Counted from the first letter of the stretch, positions 1-9,031 are shown. The stretch is 45,815 nucleotides of DNA from Acidimicrobiaceae bacterium (GCA_003133125.1 PKZO01000065.1:24286-70100); one strand, 5' to 3'. A program made the numbers and translations. The notes: generated by a model from the sequence alone, not told the origin.

Positions 1-459
1 GATCTCATGGTCGTCACGTATCGAGGCATGTCGATTCGATTCAACGAGAGTGAAGTCCGCGAGGTCGGACGCGACTCGACGGGTGTTCGCGGTATCAAGT
101 TGAAGGACGACGACAAGGCGATCTCCCTTGACGTCGTACGAGGTGACGCGGACCTGTTTCTCGTCACCGACACGGGTTTCGGCAAGCGGGTAAAGACCGA
201 CCGATTCAATCAGCAGGGACGCGGCGGTCAGGGCGTGCGGGCCATCAGGCTGACCGCGGCCCGAGGTTTCGTGGTGGCGGCTTTCATGGCGGCGCTCGAC
301 GACGAGGTACTTCTCGCGTCAAGCGGCGGCGTCCTCATTCGCACGCCCGTGCGTGAGGTCTCCTCCCAGGGTCGTGACGCCACTGGCGTACGGGTTATGA
401 ACCTCGACGAGGGACATTCTGTGGCGACGGCCGCAGTGGTGCCCGCCGAAGACGACTAG
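1..459 (+). CDS. gyrA: DNA gyrase subunit A, C-terminal end (5' partial)
   Basis: The frame is open from the first base, so this is the tail of a gene that starts outside the window; 152 residues are visible. They form repeated beta-pinwheel blades of the GyrA C-terminal domain, with the recurring pattern G-GV-G--L (DSTGVRGIKL, GGQGVRAIRL, DATGVRVMNL) and basic/small residues such as GFGKRVKTDRF that mark DNA-wrapping blades. GyrA is the breakage-reunion subunit of the A2B2 gyrase that introduces negative supercoils; the catalytic part lies upstream of the window. A ParC/topo IV tail is an alternative, but actinobacteria commonly carry only gyrase. The stop overlaps the convergent next gene by 4 bp. 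Confidence 0.88.
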   Translation, partial: DLMVVTYRGMSIRFNESEVREVGRDSTGVRGIKLKDDDKAISLDVVRGDADLFLVTDTGFGKRVKTDRFNQQGRGGQGVRAIRLTAARGFVVAAFMAALDDEVLLASSGGVLIRTPVREVSSQGRDATGVRVMNLDEGHSVATAAVVPAEDD

Positions 460-1106
460 ACCGTCACCCGGCGCGTCCAGGCTCGCGTGAGAGCGTTGAG
501 TATGTGTTCCGCTCCCTGAGCGCCGACCACCATGAATTTCCCATCGATCAGCAGCGAGGGCACCCCGGTGATACCCAACTCCATGGCCTCGGCCTCGTCA
601 CTTCGAACTTCGCCGGTGTAGAGATCGCTCGACCAGAGTGATGCCACATCCTCGACTCCAATTTCGTTCGCCAGGCTGGCCAGTATCTGATGATCACTGA
701 CCAGTAAGCCATCGCTGAAGTAAGCCCGGAAGAGTCGCTCGCTCATGGCCGCACTCTTGCCCTGACTGGAGGCGAGCGCGATCAAACGGTGTGCGTCAAA
801 GGTGTTGGTCGGTCGAGCGTCCTTCATCGACCACGTCAGGCCTAGTGCGCTGGCTTCGCCCTCGAGTCGGTCGTTGAGCGCCCGAGCACGTTCTACGGGC
901 ATTGAGTACTTCGTGGCTAACAGCTCGGGGAGCGACAGGTGGTAATCGCGTGGCGCCGAAGGATCGAGTTCGAAAGCTCGGTGGCGAACGACGACGTGCT
1001 CGCGGTGTTCAAAACGCTCGAGAGCGTTCGCGAGTTGACGCGTTCCTAGGTAACAGAAGGGGCAGACGACGTCACTCCAGGCGTCAATAAATAAGTAGTC
1101 GCTCAT
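456..1106 (-). CDS. DsbA-family oxidoreductase, FrnE-like
   Basis: A 216-residue protein of the DsbA-like thioredoxin fold. The active-site CPFC motif lies at about residues 15-18 (VVCPFCYLG), followed by a helical insertion and the cis-proline region GITGVPSLLIDGKF near residue 180. This is the layout of FrnE / 2-hydroxychromene-2-carboxylate isomerase-type proteins. There is no signal peptide, so it is probably a cytosolic dithiol-disulfide oxidoreductase; the substrate cannot be read from sequence. The ATG start is 44 bp from the divergent CoA-transferase start, so the two genes likely share a promoter region. It converges on gyrA with a 4 bp overlap. Confidence 0.85.
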   Translation of the reverse strand: MSDYLFIDAWSDVVCPFCYLGTRQLANALERFEHREHVVVRHRAFELDPSAPRDYHLSLPELLATKYSMPVERARALNDRLEGEASALGLTWSMKDARPTNTFDAHRLIALASSQGKSAAMSERLFRAYFSDGLLVSDHQILASLANEIGVEDVASLWSSDLYTGEVRSDEAEAMELGITGVPSLLIDGKFMVVGAQGAEHILNALTRAWTRRVTV

Positions 1107-1150
1107 GTGTCAATCTTTCCATACGAACGACGGTAAGGCAGAATGTTGCG

Positions 1151-2449
1151 ATGTCCGCGCGCGAATTGAGTGTCAAAGATGCCATGGCGTTGGTGCGAGC
1201 CGTCGACACCCTTGGACTCGGTCTGGTGACGTCGACTCCGGTTGGCCTGTTGAAGGAACTTTCAAAGCGAAGCGACTGGGAGGATCTCACCATAAGTGGA
1301 GGACTGATCCTTGGGGTCTTTGACGTCTTCATGCATCCCAACGTTCACTATCGTTCGAGTTTCTACGGTGGAGGTGAGCGCCACTATCAGTCCAAGGGAG
1401 CGGACATACAATTCGTTCCGTCTTTCTTCCGCCACTACGGTCTGTTGATTCAGCATCTGGCACCACGGGTCATGATGATGCAAGGCGCGATGCCCGACGC
1501 GAACGCAAACGTCAGTCTTTCGCTCTATAACGGTGCGCACCTCGCTGAATTCCTCGCCGCCGGACGCGACCCGGACCGTGTGCTGATTGTGGAGTGTTCG
1601 CCGCATTTTCCAAGGACGCTCGCCGTCGAGGGATTCGTCAACGAGATCTCGCTCGAGGACATCGACGTGATCGTCTACAGCGATGAGCACCCTACGGTGC
1701 TCGGCAAGGATGTGAGCTCCCCCGAGGACTTGGCGATTGCGGAGTATGCCGCGTCGTTTGTCGAGGACGGTTGCACACTGCAAACGGGGATCGGAGCGGT
1801 GCCGAATCTCGTCGCCCAAGCACTGGTCAAGCGTGATGGTGGCGACTACGGCGTGCACTCTGAAATGTTCACCGATGGGCTCTACCAATTGTGCGCATCG
1901 GGAAAGGTCACTAACGCCCGCAAGTCAATTCATCGAGGCGTCTCAGTGATCACCTTCGGGCTCGGTTCCCAGGAGATGTATGACTTTCTCGATGAGAACG
2001 AGAAAGTGCGGTTCGCACCGGTCAGTTACGTAAATGATCCATCCGTCATTGCGAAGAACCATCGAATGGTGTCGATCAACTCCGCGCTCGAGGTGGACCT
2101 ACAGGGCCAGATCATTGCCGACACCATCGGGGCTCGTCAGTACTCGGGTGTCGGCGGTCATATGGACTTCGTCGAAGGGACGAGTCTGTCGCTGGAGCAC
2201 ACATCGCTGATCTGCCTCCAATCGACCGCCGTGGTCAACGGTGTTCTCAAGAGCCGTATCATTAGTGACATGTCTTCCCATTCCGTTGTCACGACGCCAC
2301 GCCACTTGACTGGGGTTATCGTGACCGAACACGGATTCGCCGACCTGCGGGGTCTCAGCGTGAAGGAGAGGGCTCACGCCATGGTTTCCATTGCTCATCC
2401 TCAGTTTCGAGACGAGTTAACTGACGCCGCTGAACTACTGGGTCGATAA
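1151..2449 (+). CDS. Acetyl-CoA hydrolase / CoA-transferase family protein
   Basis: A 432-residue protein with the family's two-lobed layout: an N-terminal lobe with GALLQ-like substrate segments and a C-terminal lobe containing GVHSEMFTDG (about residue 236-245), the region that holds the catalytic glutamate, and VTEHGFADLRG near residue 400. Length and motifs fit 4-hydroxybutyrate/butyrate:acetate CoA-transferases better than the longer succinyl-CoA:acetate enzymes. Expected reaction: transfer of CoA between acyl-CoA and acetate or a related carboxylate through a glutamyl-CoA thioester. The stop TAA is followed without a gap by the ATG of the ABC-F gene, so the two are probably cotranscribed although their functions are unrelated. 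The acyl substrate is not determinable here. Confidence 0.85.
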   Translation: MSARELSVKDAMALVRAVDTLGLGLVTSTPVGLLKELSKRSDWEDLTISGGLILGVFDVFMHPNVHYRSSFYGGGERHYQSKGADIQFVPSFFRHYGLLIQHLAPRVMMMQGAMPDANANVSLSLYNGAHLAEFLAAGRDPDRVLIVECSPHFPRTLAVEGFVNEISLEDIDVIVYSDEHPTVLGKDVSSPEDLAIAEYAASFVEDGCTLQTGIGAVPNLVAQALVKRDGGDYGVHSEMFTDGLYQLCASGKVTNARKSIHRGVSVITFGLGSQEMYDFLDENEKVRFAPVSYVNDPSVIAKNHRMVSINSALEVDLQGQIIADTIGARQYSGVGGHMDFVEGTSLSLEHTSLICLQSTAVVNGVLKSRIISDMSSHSVVTTPRHLTGVIVTEHGFADLRGLSVKERAHAMVSIAHPQFRDELTDAAELLGR

Positions 2450-4048
2450 ATGCTCATAGTTCGAGATTTGGGGATTGAGATCGGCGCGCGCCGTATTCTC
2501 GAGCCGGTCTCCTTCACGGTAGGTAACGGCGAGAAGGTTGGATTGGTTGGTCGAAACGGCGCGGGGAAATCAACGTTGCTCGCGGTGCTCTTAGGCGGGA
2601 CGCCCGAGCACTTACGCATCACGGGCACGGTACAGCACCAGGGCACCTTGAGCCACCTACCCCAAGAGCCGGTGTCGGGCGGGCTTGGGGTCGAGCCTAT
2701 TGGCTTGTCCCACGTCCTCTCGGCGCGCGGACTCGACGTCCTGGATGCCGACATGCAGCACGCGCGTCACGAGCTCGCCGCCCAACCCACCGAAGAGACC
2801 ATCGAGCGTTTCACGCGACTCGAGGAGACCTTCCGAGAGCGCGGCGGCTACGAGGCCGAGTCCGAGGTTGCTCGTCTGGCCGCGGGCCTTGGTCTCGCCG
2901 AGGACTTGCTGCTCGAAGACCTCGATTCGCTTTCGGGGGGCCAGCGGCGTCGCATTGATCTGATGCGCGTTCTTTATGAGCAACCCGAGACCATGGTCTT
3001 GGACGAACCTACAAACCACCTGGACCGTGCCGCGAAACGCTGGCTGTTCGACGAACTCGAGAAGTTCCGCGGGACGGTTCTTGTTATCAGCCACGACTTA
3101 CCGCTTTTGGACAAATCCATTGACCGCGTCCTCGCGTTGCGTGAAGGACAACTGCGCGAGTACAAAGGCAACTACACCAAATACCTCGAGCAGGAGGAGA
3201 CGCGACGTCTGAGCGAGGAGAAACTGGCCGCTCACCAAGACGAGCAGATCGGTCGCATGAAGACTTTGGCGGATTCCATGCGTGGCCAGACCGAGTCGCG
3301 TGCGCGCCTCGCCAAAGTGCTCGACCGTAAGGTCGAGAAGTTGGTGGACAGTCGCGTCGTGGTGACCAAGAAGGAAAAGAAGGTCACCTTCAAGCTGCCG
3401 GTACCCCCTCGAAGTGGCGATGTGCCCATGACCGTAGAACACGTGGCGGTTCGCTACGGGACTCAGGTCGTACTGAAGGACGTCAACTTCATCACTCGAA
3501 GAGGCGACCGGATCGTCATCGTGGGAAAGAACGGCGCTGGCAAGTCGTCCCTGCTTCGCTGCCTCGCGGGAACCCAGACTGCTCAGACGGGTGATGTCAG
3601 ATTCGGCGCCAACGTGAAGGTCGGCTACTTCGCCCAGGAACATGAGCAGCTCGACTTCTCTCGAACCGTCCTCGATCACCTGGAGAACGCGACGGTCCAG
3701 ACTGAAGTGCAGCGCAGATCGTTGCTGGGAGCCTTCGGACTGAAGGGCTCGGCGGCCCATCAATTACCGGGTACGTTGTCGGGTGGCGAGCGGGCGAAAC
3801 TCGCTATTGCGATCCTCGCCGCGTCAGACGCCAACCTCCTCCTGCTCGACGAGCCAACCAACAACCTCGATCCCGCGAGCGTGGTAGCCCTGGGCGTGAT
3901 GATGCACCAGTGGAAGGGCACGATCGTGGCGGTGAGTCACGAGCGCCAGTTTGTCGAGATGCTCAAACCAACCCATGCGGTCTTACTGCCCGAGGAGTAC
4001 TTCGACTTGTGGCGAGACGACTACATGGATTTGATCGAGCGGCGCTAG
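2450..4048 (+). CDS. ABC-F family ATPase
   Basis: A 532-residue soluble protein with two ABC ATPase domains and no membrane segment. Domain 1 has Walker A GRNGAGKS (about residues 34-41), signature LSGGQ and Walker B LDEPTNHLD; domain 2 has GKNGAGKS (about 361), LSGGE and LDEPTNNLD. The charged linker between them, near residues 240-300, is the P-site tRNA interaction motif of ABC-F proteins. These act on ribosomes, in translation-stall rescue or antibiotic target protection; which applies is not decided by sequence. It begins directly after the CoA-transferase stop. Its 3' end overlaps the convergent MarR gene by 4 bp. Confidence 0.9.
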   Translation: MLIVRDLGIEIGARRILEPVSFTVGNGEKVGLVGRNGAGKSTLLAVLLGGTPEHLRITGTVQHQGTLSHLPQEPVSGGLGVEPIGLSHVLSARGLDVLDADMQHARHELAAQPTEETIERFTRLEETFRERGGYEAESEVARLAAGLGLAEDLLLEDLDSLSGGQRRRIDLMRVLYEQPETMVLDEPTNHLDRAAKRWLFDELEKFRGTVLVISHDLPLLDKSIDRVLALREGQLREYKGNYTKYLEQEETRRLSEEKLAAHQDEQIGRMKTLADSMRGQTESRARLAKVLDRKVEKLVDSRVVVTKKEKKVTFKLPVPPRSGDVPMTVEHVAVRYGTQVVLKDVNFITRRGDRIVIVGKNGAGKSSLLRCLAGTQTAQTGDVRFGANVKVGYFAQEHEQLDFSRTVLDHLENATVQTEVQRRSLLGAFGLKGSAAHQLPGTLSGGERAKLAIAILAASDANLLLLDEPTNNLDPASVVALGVMMHQWKGTIVAVSHERQFVEMLKPTHAVLLPEEYFDLWRDDYMDLIERR

Positions 4049-4539
4049 GGCGTTTTCTGAGTTGAAGTGCCTCGTGCCTCTTCGTGCTCACTGCTTCGGG
4101 TTTCAGTGAACAGGTGACGCAACACTCGTAACACTCGAGCGGCGCTTTCTAGGTCACGTTCGCTCACGTCGTCGTGTAATTCGGCGTTCATAGCGGCGAT
4201 GACATTCTGAATTGCGCGGGCGTAGTTGCCGCCCCGTTTCGTCAGCACGACATTTGACTTTCGTGCGTCGGCGGGGTCAGGAGCAATGCGGGCGTAGCCT
4301 CGCTCGACCAGTGTGTCGATGATCTTTCGCGCCCCTTGGCGGGTCATGGCAAGTTCGCCGCCAAGCGTCCCAAGGGATGAGGGCGATCGATGCAGTCGAC
4401 GAAGTACGAACGCGTCGCTCCGTCGATACTCAGCGAATCCCTTCTGCTCGAGACGCGCGGCCGTCTCGCGGATCCACGCGAGCCGAGCGAGGGCGAGCGA
4501 GTCTCCAAAACCTAGGACTTCGTCGCTCACTTCACTCAC
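4045..4539 (-). CDS. MarR-family transcriptional regulator
   Basis: A 164-residue winged-helix protein. The recognition region reads SLGTLGGELAMTRQGARKIIDTLVERGYARIAPDPADARKSNV; the DPADARKS segment is the typical MarR wing (D-R--K). An N-terminal helix and a C-terminal helix pair would form the dimer interface. The start is GTG; a -10-like TAGGAT lies 6 bp upstream with no Shine-Dalgarno sequence, suggesting a leaderless message. The 13-bp palindrome at 4560-4572 lies between this gene and the divergent esterase gene and is a good candidate for autoregulation and control of the esterase. The ligand is unknown. Confidence 0.85.
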   Translation of the reverse strand: MSEVSDEVLGFGDSLALARLAWIRETAARLEQKGFAEYRRSDAFVLRRLHRSPSSLGTLGGELAMTRQGARKIIDTLVERGYARIAPDPADARKSNVVLTKRGGNYARAIQNVIAAMNAELHDDVSERDLESAARVLRVLRHLFTETRSSEHEEARGTSTQKTP

Positions 4540-4559
4540 GAACGAATCCTAACATATAT

Positions 4560-4572
4560 GCAACTAGGTTGC
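4560..4572. promoter_or_regulatory. Candidate MarR operator (GCAAC-TAG-GTTGC)
   Basis: A perfect inverted repeat with 5-bp arms and a 3-bp centre lies in the 76-bp divergent interval between the MarR gene and the secreted esterase. It sits just upstream of a -10-like TAGGAT for the MarR gene (minus strand, 4551-4546) and of a -10-like TAGCCT for the esterase (4581-4586). A dimer bound here would cover both promoters. The assignment is inferred from position and symmetry; only one copy is seen. Confidence 0.5.
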
Positions 4573-4615
4573 CTAAGTGCTAGCCTGATGTGGTTACGAC
4601 GTCAAGGGGGACACC

Positions 4616-5611
4616 ATGGGGGCGATCGCACTTAGCAAGAACCGATTCTTGGTCAGTTGGATCGCGGGGGTCGTCCTCGCCTCGCTGATCGGCTTCGCAG
4701 CTCTGACGACGAGCGTGCCGGCCTCAGGGGCCGTTTCGACGAGCACTTCGAGTGCCGGGTGTGGTTTGTCTAGTGCGCGCAACGCCACTCTGTCACTCAA
4801 GGTGGACGGGTTCTTGCGAACGGTTGTCGTCCATAGACCCAAGAGCTCGGACTCGACGTCGCTACCGTTGGTTCTCAATTTGCACGGCAGTGGCAGTACC
4901 GCTGTCGAACAAGAGGGGTTCACCGACATGGATGCCACCGCCAACTCTGACGAGTTCATCGTCGCCTATCCTCAAGCGCTCATCCCCGACGGTACCGGCT
5001 TCGATTGGAATGTTCCTAACGAGCCGCTCATTGGTGGGGGCGCGGTCCCCGCCAAATCGGCCAACGATGTGAAGTTCCTCACTGAGTTGGTGAAGATCCT
5101 CGAGAGTCGTTACTGCGTGAATCCCGAGCGCGTTTACGCGACGGGTTTCTCGGGTGGCTCTCGCATGGTGAGCCAACTCGCGTGCGCGGATTCGACGACG
5201 TTCGCTGCCGTAGCACCCGTGAGTGGCCTTCGTCGACCTTTGCCGTGCGCGACGAAGCGGGCCGTGCCAGTGATCTCGTTTCATGGTTCGGCGGATCCGG
5301 TGGATCCATTCGCCGGCCACGGTCAGAAGTACTGGTCCTATTCGGTGCCCGTTGCGGCGAAGGACTGGTCGTCACAAGACGGATGTCAGAGCGTAAAGAC
5401 TTCATCACCGCTCAAGAATGTCAAACTCACCGTGTACAGCGCTTGCGCGAATGGGGCGAAGGTCGAACTGTACGAAATCACTGGTGAGGGGCACGAGTGG
5501 CCCGGAGGCCCGACGCTTCCTGGAGCGTTCACCTCGGTGCTCGGTCCCCAATCGACGGCGATGAACGCGGACGCCACAATGTGGTCTTTCTTCATTAACT
5601 ACGAGCTTTAG
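4616..5611 (+). CDS. Secreted esterase of the PHB-depolymerase/LpqC family
   Basis: A 331-residue alpha/beta hydrolase with an N-terminal signal: KNR then a hydrophobic stretch (residues 12-32) and a small-residue region with ASGA near 37-40. The oxyanion region is LNLHGSGS (about 88), the nucleophile is Ser179 in GFSGGS, the acid lies in HGSADPVDP (about 230) and the histidine in GEGHEWPGG (about 292). This matches the Esterase_phd group that includes PHB depolymerases, feruloyl esterases and mycobacterial LpqC; the true ester substrate is open. A GGGGG ribosome-binding site precedes the ATG by about 6 bp. It is divergent from the MarR gene and probably controlled by it. Confidence 0.8.
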   Translation: MGAIALSKNRFLVSWIAGVVLASLIGFAALTTSVPASGAVSTSTSSAGCGLSSARNATLSLKVDGFLRTVVVHRPKSSDSTSLPLVLNLHGSGSTAVEQEGFTDMDATANSDEFIVAYPQALIPDGTGFDWNVPNEPLIGGGAVPAKSANDVKFLTELVKILESRYCVNPERVYATGFSGGSRMVSQLACADSTTFAAVAPVSGLRRPLPCATKRAVPVISFHGSADPVDPFAGHGQKYWSYSVPVAAKDWSSQDGCQSVKTSSPLKNVKLTVYSACANGAKVELYEITGEGHEWPGGPTLPGAFTSVLGPQSTAMNADATMWSFFINYEL

Positions 5612-5660
5612 CGCCTCGGAGGTTCCTTGGACGTCCGTCTCGCCTCGTGGTCGTCCGTTG

Positions 5661-6719
5661 TCAACTTGGCGATGACCCGGGACGTTTCCTTCCCCTCGAG
5701 GGGGGCTTTTTGACGTCATTGAGGTCGCGTCGATTCTGCTGATGGGTGAGTTCGGCGCTGACGAGCTTCCAATTCTCGTAGCGTTCGGACGAGAGGTCGC
5801 CGCCGACCACCGCAGCCTCGACTGCGCAACCCAAGTCGCCGTCGTGGCGGCAGTCACGGAATCGGCATTGCTCGGCGAGTGCGCTGATGTCCGCGAACGT
5901 CTCATCGATACCTTCTTGTCCAACGAGTAGATCGACGAGGCGTATGCCGGGTATGTCGAGCAGCACCCCGCCGCTCGAAAGTCGGTAGAGGCGTCGCGTG
6001 GTGGTGGCGTGGCGGCCCTCGCCACTGCGCGAAACCGTTCTGGTCAATTCATCACTGCCTTCAAGCGCGTTGAGCAGAGACGTCTTTCCAGCCCCGGAGG
6101 GTCCCAGCATGACCGCGGTGACACCTTCGTGCAATTGACCTCGAAGACGCTCGATGCCCTCACCGCTGAGCGAGCTGGTGGTGAGTATCTCGACGCCCGG
6201 GACCACCAATGTAGTTTCGAGGACTACTTCGTCGGCGTTTTGCGACTGGTCTGACTTGGTGAGAATGACGAACGGGCGTGCGCCACTGTCGTAGGCCATC
6301 ACTGCGAATCGCTCAAGCATTCTAACATTGAGACCCCGATCTATCGCGACCACCAGCAGCACGAGATCCAGATTCGAGGCGAGCACCTGGACATCACGGC
6401 CATTGGGATCAGGACGTCGAAGGGCGCTCCTTCGGGGTAACACTCTCACGATGTGAGTGCCGGTTAGCGCGACCCAGTCACCCGCGACGGGTCGTTCATT
6501 GAGTGTGGCACCGAATGTGCAGAGTGACGCCGTTTCGACGCCGTCCCCAGAGCACCAAATGACTTCGGCGTTAGCTCCGTGGACGATACTCACCCGCCCG
6601 AGGTTCTGTCCGCCCTCTACCAAAAGAAACTCGTTCTTTGTTCGGCCCAGGGACTGGTAGACCTGGTCGCACGCCGAAGGCTCCACTCCGTGGTCGCCCT
6701 GGCCTGATGAGCTCTGCAC
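5661..6719 (-). CDS. rsgA: Ribosome small-subunit GTPase RsgA (YjeQ)
   Basis: A 352-residue circularly permuted GTPase. An N-terminal OB-fold (about residues 35-110, GDWVAL) precedes the G motifs in permuted order: G4 TKSD (about 158), G1 GPSGAGKTS (about 206) and G3 DIPG. The C-terminal zinc-binding segment CRFRDCRHDGDLGC supplies the Cys-Cys-His-Cys set. RsgA checks late maturation of the 30S subunit. The G2 region reads GRHATTTRR, also typical. It converges on the esterase with 49 bp between stops. The start at 6719 gives a longer N-terminus than usual before the OB-fold; a later start is possible. Confidence 0.92.
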   Translation of the reverse strand: MQSSSGQGDHGVEPSACDQVYQSLGRTKNEFLLVEGGQNLGRVSIVHGANAEVIWCSGDGVETASLCTFGATLNERPVAGDWVALTGTHIVRVLPRRSALRRPDPNGRDVQVLASNLDLVLLVVAIDRGLNVRMLERFAVMAYDSGARPFVILTKSDQSQNADEVVLETTLVVPGVEILTTSSLSGEGIERLRGQLHEGVTAVMLGPSGAGKTSLLNALEGSDELTRTVSRSGEGRHATTTRRLYRLSSGGVLLDIPGIRLVDLLVGQEGIDETFADISALAEQCRFRDCRHDGDLGCAVEAAVVGGDLSSERYENWKLVSAELTHQQNRRDLNDVKKPPSRGRKRPGSSPS

Positions 6720-7037
6720 TGTTTGACAGTATCGCTTGAAGGTCTGCGCCTCGTCAAAGGCTGGGATTTGAGTTCGACGAAGTCGTGTGCATTCTTTGGT
6801 AGACGGGTTCTAAGACGAAGGTAGTTGACGAATTTGCGAAAGGACAACGGGGCTTGCATGAGTCTTTGGTCGATATCGGTCCCTTTCAGGTGTTCACTTG
6901 GGTGGTTCAAAATGCAGTTTTAGACGCGAGGGTCACGTAAATCTGTTCCGCTTCGGTCAGTGAGAAAACTGAGAAGACAGCGCTCATCGAACCTCATCCG
7001 CCTAACTCCGTAGGATTGGTCAGAAATTCGGTAGGAG
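6720..7037. other. Intergenic region at left edge of the polysaccharide region
   Basis: This 318-bp stretch separates rsgA from the first island gene. I see no convincing gene, RNA or repeat. A minus-strand open frame enters it from rsgA but has no recognisable domain and runs mostly antisense or out of frame, so it was not called. It is a plausible junction between core and acquired DNA, although no copy of the tRNA-Leu 3' end was found here. Confidence 0.4.
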
Positions 7038-7193
7038 ATGTCAGTGGTGGATGAACTAAGGATGACACGTGGCTATAGGCGTGCGCTCAGTGACGACCGC
7101 GCCATTGAACGGGCGTCGGATTTTGCCACGACGTCAGACGGTTTGTCAGTCCTCCCTATCGGCACTTTGATTATTGGCGAAACAAGTACGTGA
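7038..7193 (+). CDS. Possible small ORF, 51 residues
   Basis: An ATG-initiated 51-codon frame (starts MSVVDELRMTRGYRRA) ends in a TGA that overlaps the GTG start of the next gene by 4 bp (GTGA), which would allow coupled translation. AGGAG sits almost directly against the ATG, too close for a good Shine-Dalgarno site. There is no recognised domain and no membrane segment. Because any GTG-AG start creates an overlapping TGA, chance is a real explanation. Confidence 0.3.
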   Translation: MSVVDELRMTRGYRRALSDDRAIERASDFATTSDGLSVLPIGTLIIGETST

Positions 7194-9031
7194 GTACGCT
7201 GGCGTCAGCATCTCATGAGTCGTTGGGTGACGACTTGGTCGAGACGCCGCAGTTTCACCGTCGAAGGCAACTTCTACTCGAAGTACTTGGCGTCTTCGTT
7301 TCGGTAGCCACCTTTCTTGCTTCACAATTCTCAATGCTGGTTCGCCACGGATGGAGCCTTGGAAGTTTTCGGGCGTACGCTTCCTTCGATCAGTTGGCGA
7401 ACTTTGCCATGGTCGTTAACGGAGCGCACGGGGATTCTGCGTCGGTGGAACCATTCACCGAGACCGGTTCGATGGTTGATCCACATCTGTACTTCAACTT
7501 GCTCGGACGATTCGCTCACCTATTCGATGTTTCATCGGCAGTCGTCTACAACATCGCGGGCGTCGGCTTACAGGTCGTGCTTGTGGTTGGGCTGTCCATA
7601 GGCTTTGTGCTGATCACTCGCAAGTGGTGGACGGCGTATCTAGGCGCGCTTCCCTTCCTTCTGGGCACGCTCTCTTCGGTTTTCAGCGGTAGCTGGGCAA
7701 CCTCGATGCAAAGTCACGCTGTCCTCTGGGGGGCATTTGGCGTTATGTTCGCCATTAACAGCCAGTCCGCCGCGCTGGCACTCGGCGGGCTTCTGCTGAT
7801 GCTGTTACTAGTGTTGGCCTTCAAGCGTTTCAGTCCTCAAACCACCACGCTTCTCGCAGTTGCTGCAGGCGCCGGAATTGGAATGTTAGCCAATGTTGAC
7901 ACGTACGGGTTTTTCTCAGTGCTCTTCTTTGCTCTGTATTGGCTATCAATCTACGGCCTGCTAGTAGAACGCAAGTGGTGGCCCGTCGCCCTCAGCGTTT
8001 TCGGCGCCATAGTCCTGTTTGCGTTCGGTGACAGATTCGCCACGGAGTTCGGCCGTGTAGACGTCTTCGCTTTGGCGCTGGTCCTCGCGCTTCCCGGTAT
8101 CCTGCTCATGGTCGTCCGTTGGCGCTGGCGCATCGTCGCACCACTCCTTGCCCTAGTGGCAGCAGCATCGCCCCAACTCCTAACGTATATTGAGGCGATT
8201 CACGCCAATAGTCCGTTCCTGGTGTTCCGTGGTTCGTCAAGCGAAGGATTAGGGGTCACATCGAGAAGTGGACTGATCGCCGCCGCGCCCCTGCTCATTC
8301 CGCTCCTTGTGATTTTATTGGCCGGCATCAATCGAAAGAAGATCTTGTGGATTGCCTATTCGGCCGGTTCGATCGTTGCGTGGTTCCTGCTCGCTAAGAA
8401 CGACCTATGGGGAGCCAACCAGGAACCATACCAATTCTGGATCGACAGTTTCGCTCTGACCGCCTTCACCATCGTTCCATTCTTTGTAGATGTGGCGCGA
8501 TCGTACTGGCCAATCAGTCAGGATAAGTCTGAGAATCTCCTGACGAAATTGTGTCGCGTCGCCGTACCAGCGGTCCTTTCGATCTCCATCGTCGTGGCGG
8601 CGACGTCCAGTTTTGATTGGTTTGAGTTCTATCGAGCCTCTGAAGGGCAGTCGTTGTCGCTTACGACCCCAATGGACCGCGCGTTGTCGGAAGTGAGTTC
8701 GCACTTGACGAACCACGGGCTGGTGATGACCGATACCTGTATCAATCCCGAATATTACAAAGTCGTGTCGGGTGCACCAGTTGATTTTTACAGTGCAGGC
8801 TTAGCGTGGCCTGCACGAAAAATCTCAATTGACAAAGCAAACGCCGCGATGGCTTCGGGAAAAGTTACTTCCACGGATTTAAGAAACGCGGGAATCGGAT
8901 GGTTGGTGACCATAAGTCATTGCAGCGATCAATGGCCAATAAAGTATTCAACTTTGCTTGTGCCGGTTGCCCGAACCCGCTTTGGTTCTGGACCCGAGGA
9001 CGTCGTTGTTTTGTGGAGATTCAGGACGTAA
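7190..9031 (+). CDS. Polytopic membrane protein, GT-C-like
   Basis: A 613-residue protein with about 11 hydrophobic spans (first near residue 30-50, last near 440-460) and a C-terminal soluble part of about 150 residues. A first outer loop rich in acidic residues (FTETGSMVDPH) after the first span resembles GT-C glycosyltransferases that use polyprenyl-phosphate sugars, but no specific family motif is certain. The C-terminal part contains TDTCINPEYYKV. It begins the polysaccharide region and is followed on the same strand by a GtrB-like transferase, a usual partner for membrane-embedded sugar transferases. The GTG start is supported only by the overlapping small frame upstream. Codon bias is weaker than in the core genes. 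Confidence 0.6.
   Translation: MSTLASASHESLGDDLVETPQFHRRRQLLLEVLGVFVSVATFLASQFSMLVRHGWSLGSFRAYASFDQLANFAMVVNGAHGDSASVEPFTETGSMVDPHLYFNLLGRFAHLFDVSSAVVYNIAGVGLQVVLVVGLSIGFVLITRKWWTAYLGALPFLLGTLSSVFSGSWATSMQSHAVLWGAFGVMFAINSQSAALALGGLLLMLLLVLAFKRFSPQTTTLLAVAAGAGIGMLANVDTYGFFSVLFFALYWLSIYGLLVERKWWPVALSVFGAIVLFAFGDRFATEFGRVDVFALALVLALPGILLMVVRWRWRIVAPLLALVAAASPQLLTYIEAIHANSPFLVFRGSSSEGLGVTSRSGLIAAAPLLIPLLVILLAGINRKKILWIAYSAGSIVAWFLLAKNDLWGANQEPYQFWIDSFALTAFTIVPFFVDVARSYWPISQDKSENLLTKLCRVAVPAVLSISIVVAATSSFDWFEFYRASEGQSLSLTTPMDRALSEVSSHLTNHGLVMTDTCINPEYYKVVSGAPVDFYSAGLAWPARKISIDKANAAMASGKVTSTDLRNAGIGWLVTISHCSDQWPIKYSTLLVPVARTRFGSGPEDVVVLWRFRT

Noticed and set aside
3098-3763. Minus-strand 221-residue frame inside the ABC-F gene
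   Set aside because: It is antisense to a gene with intact motifs and has no recognisable domain.
6617-6910. Minus-strand frame starting upstream of rsgA
   Set aside because: It is in a different frame from rsgA, half overlaps it, and shows no known motif or ribosome-binding site.
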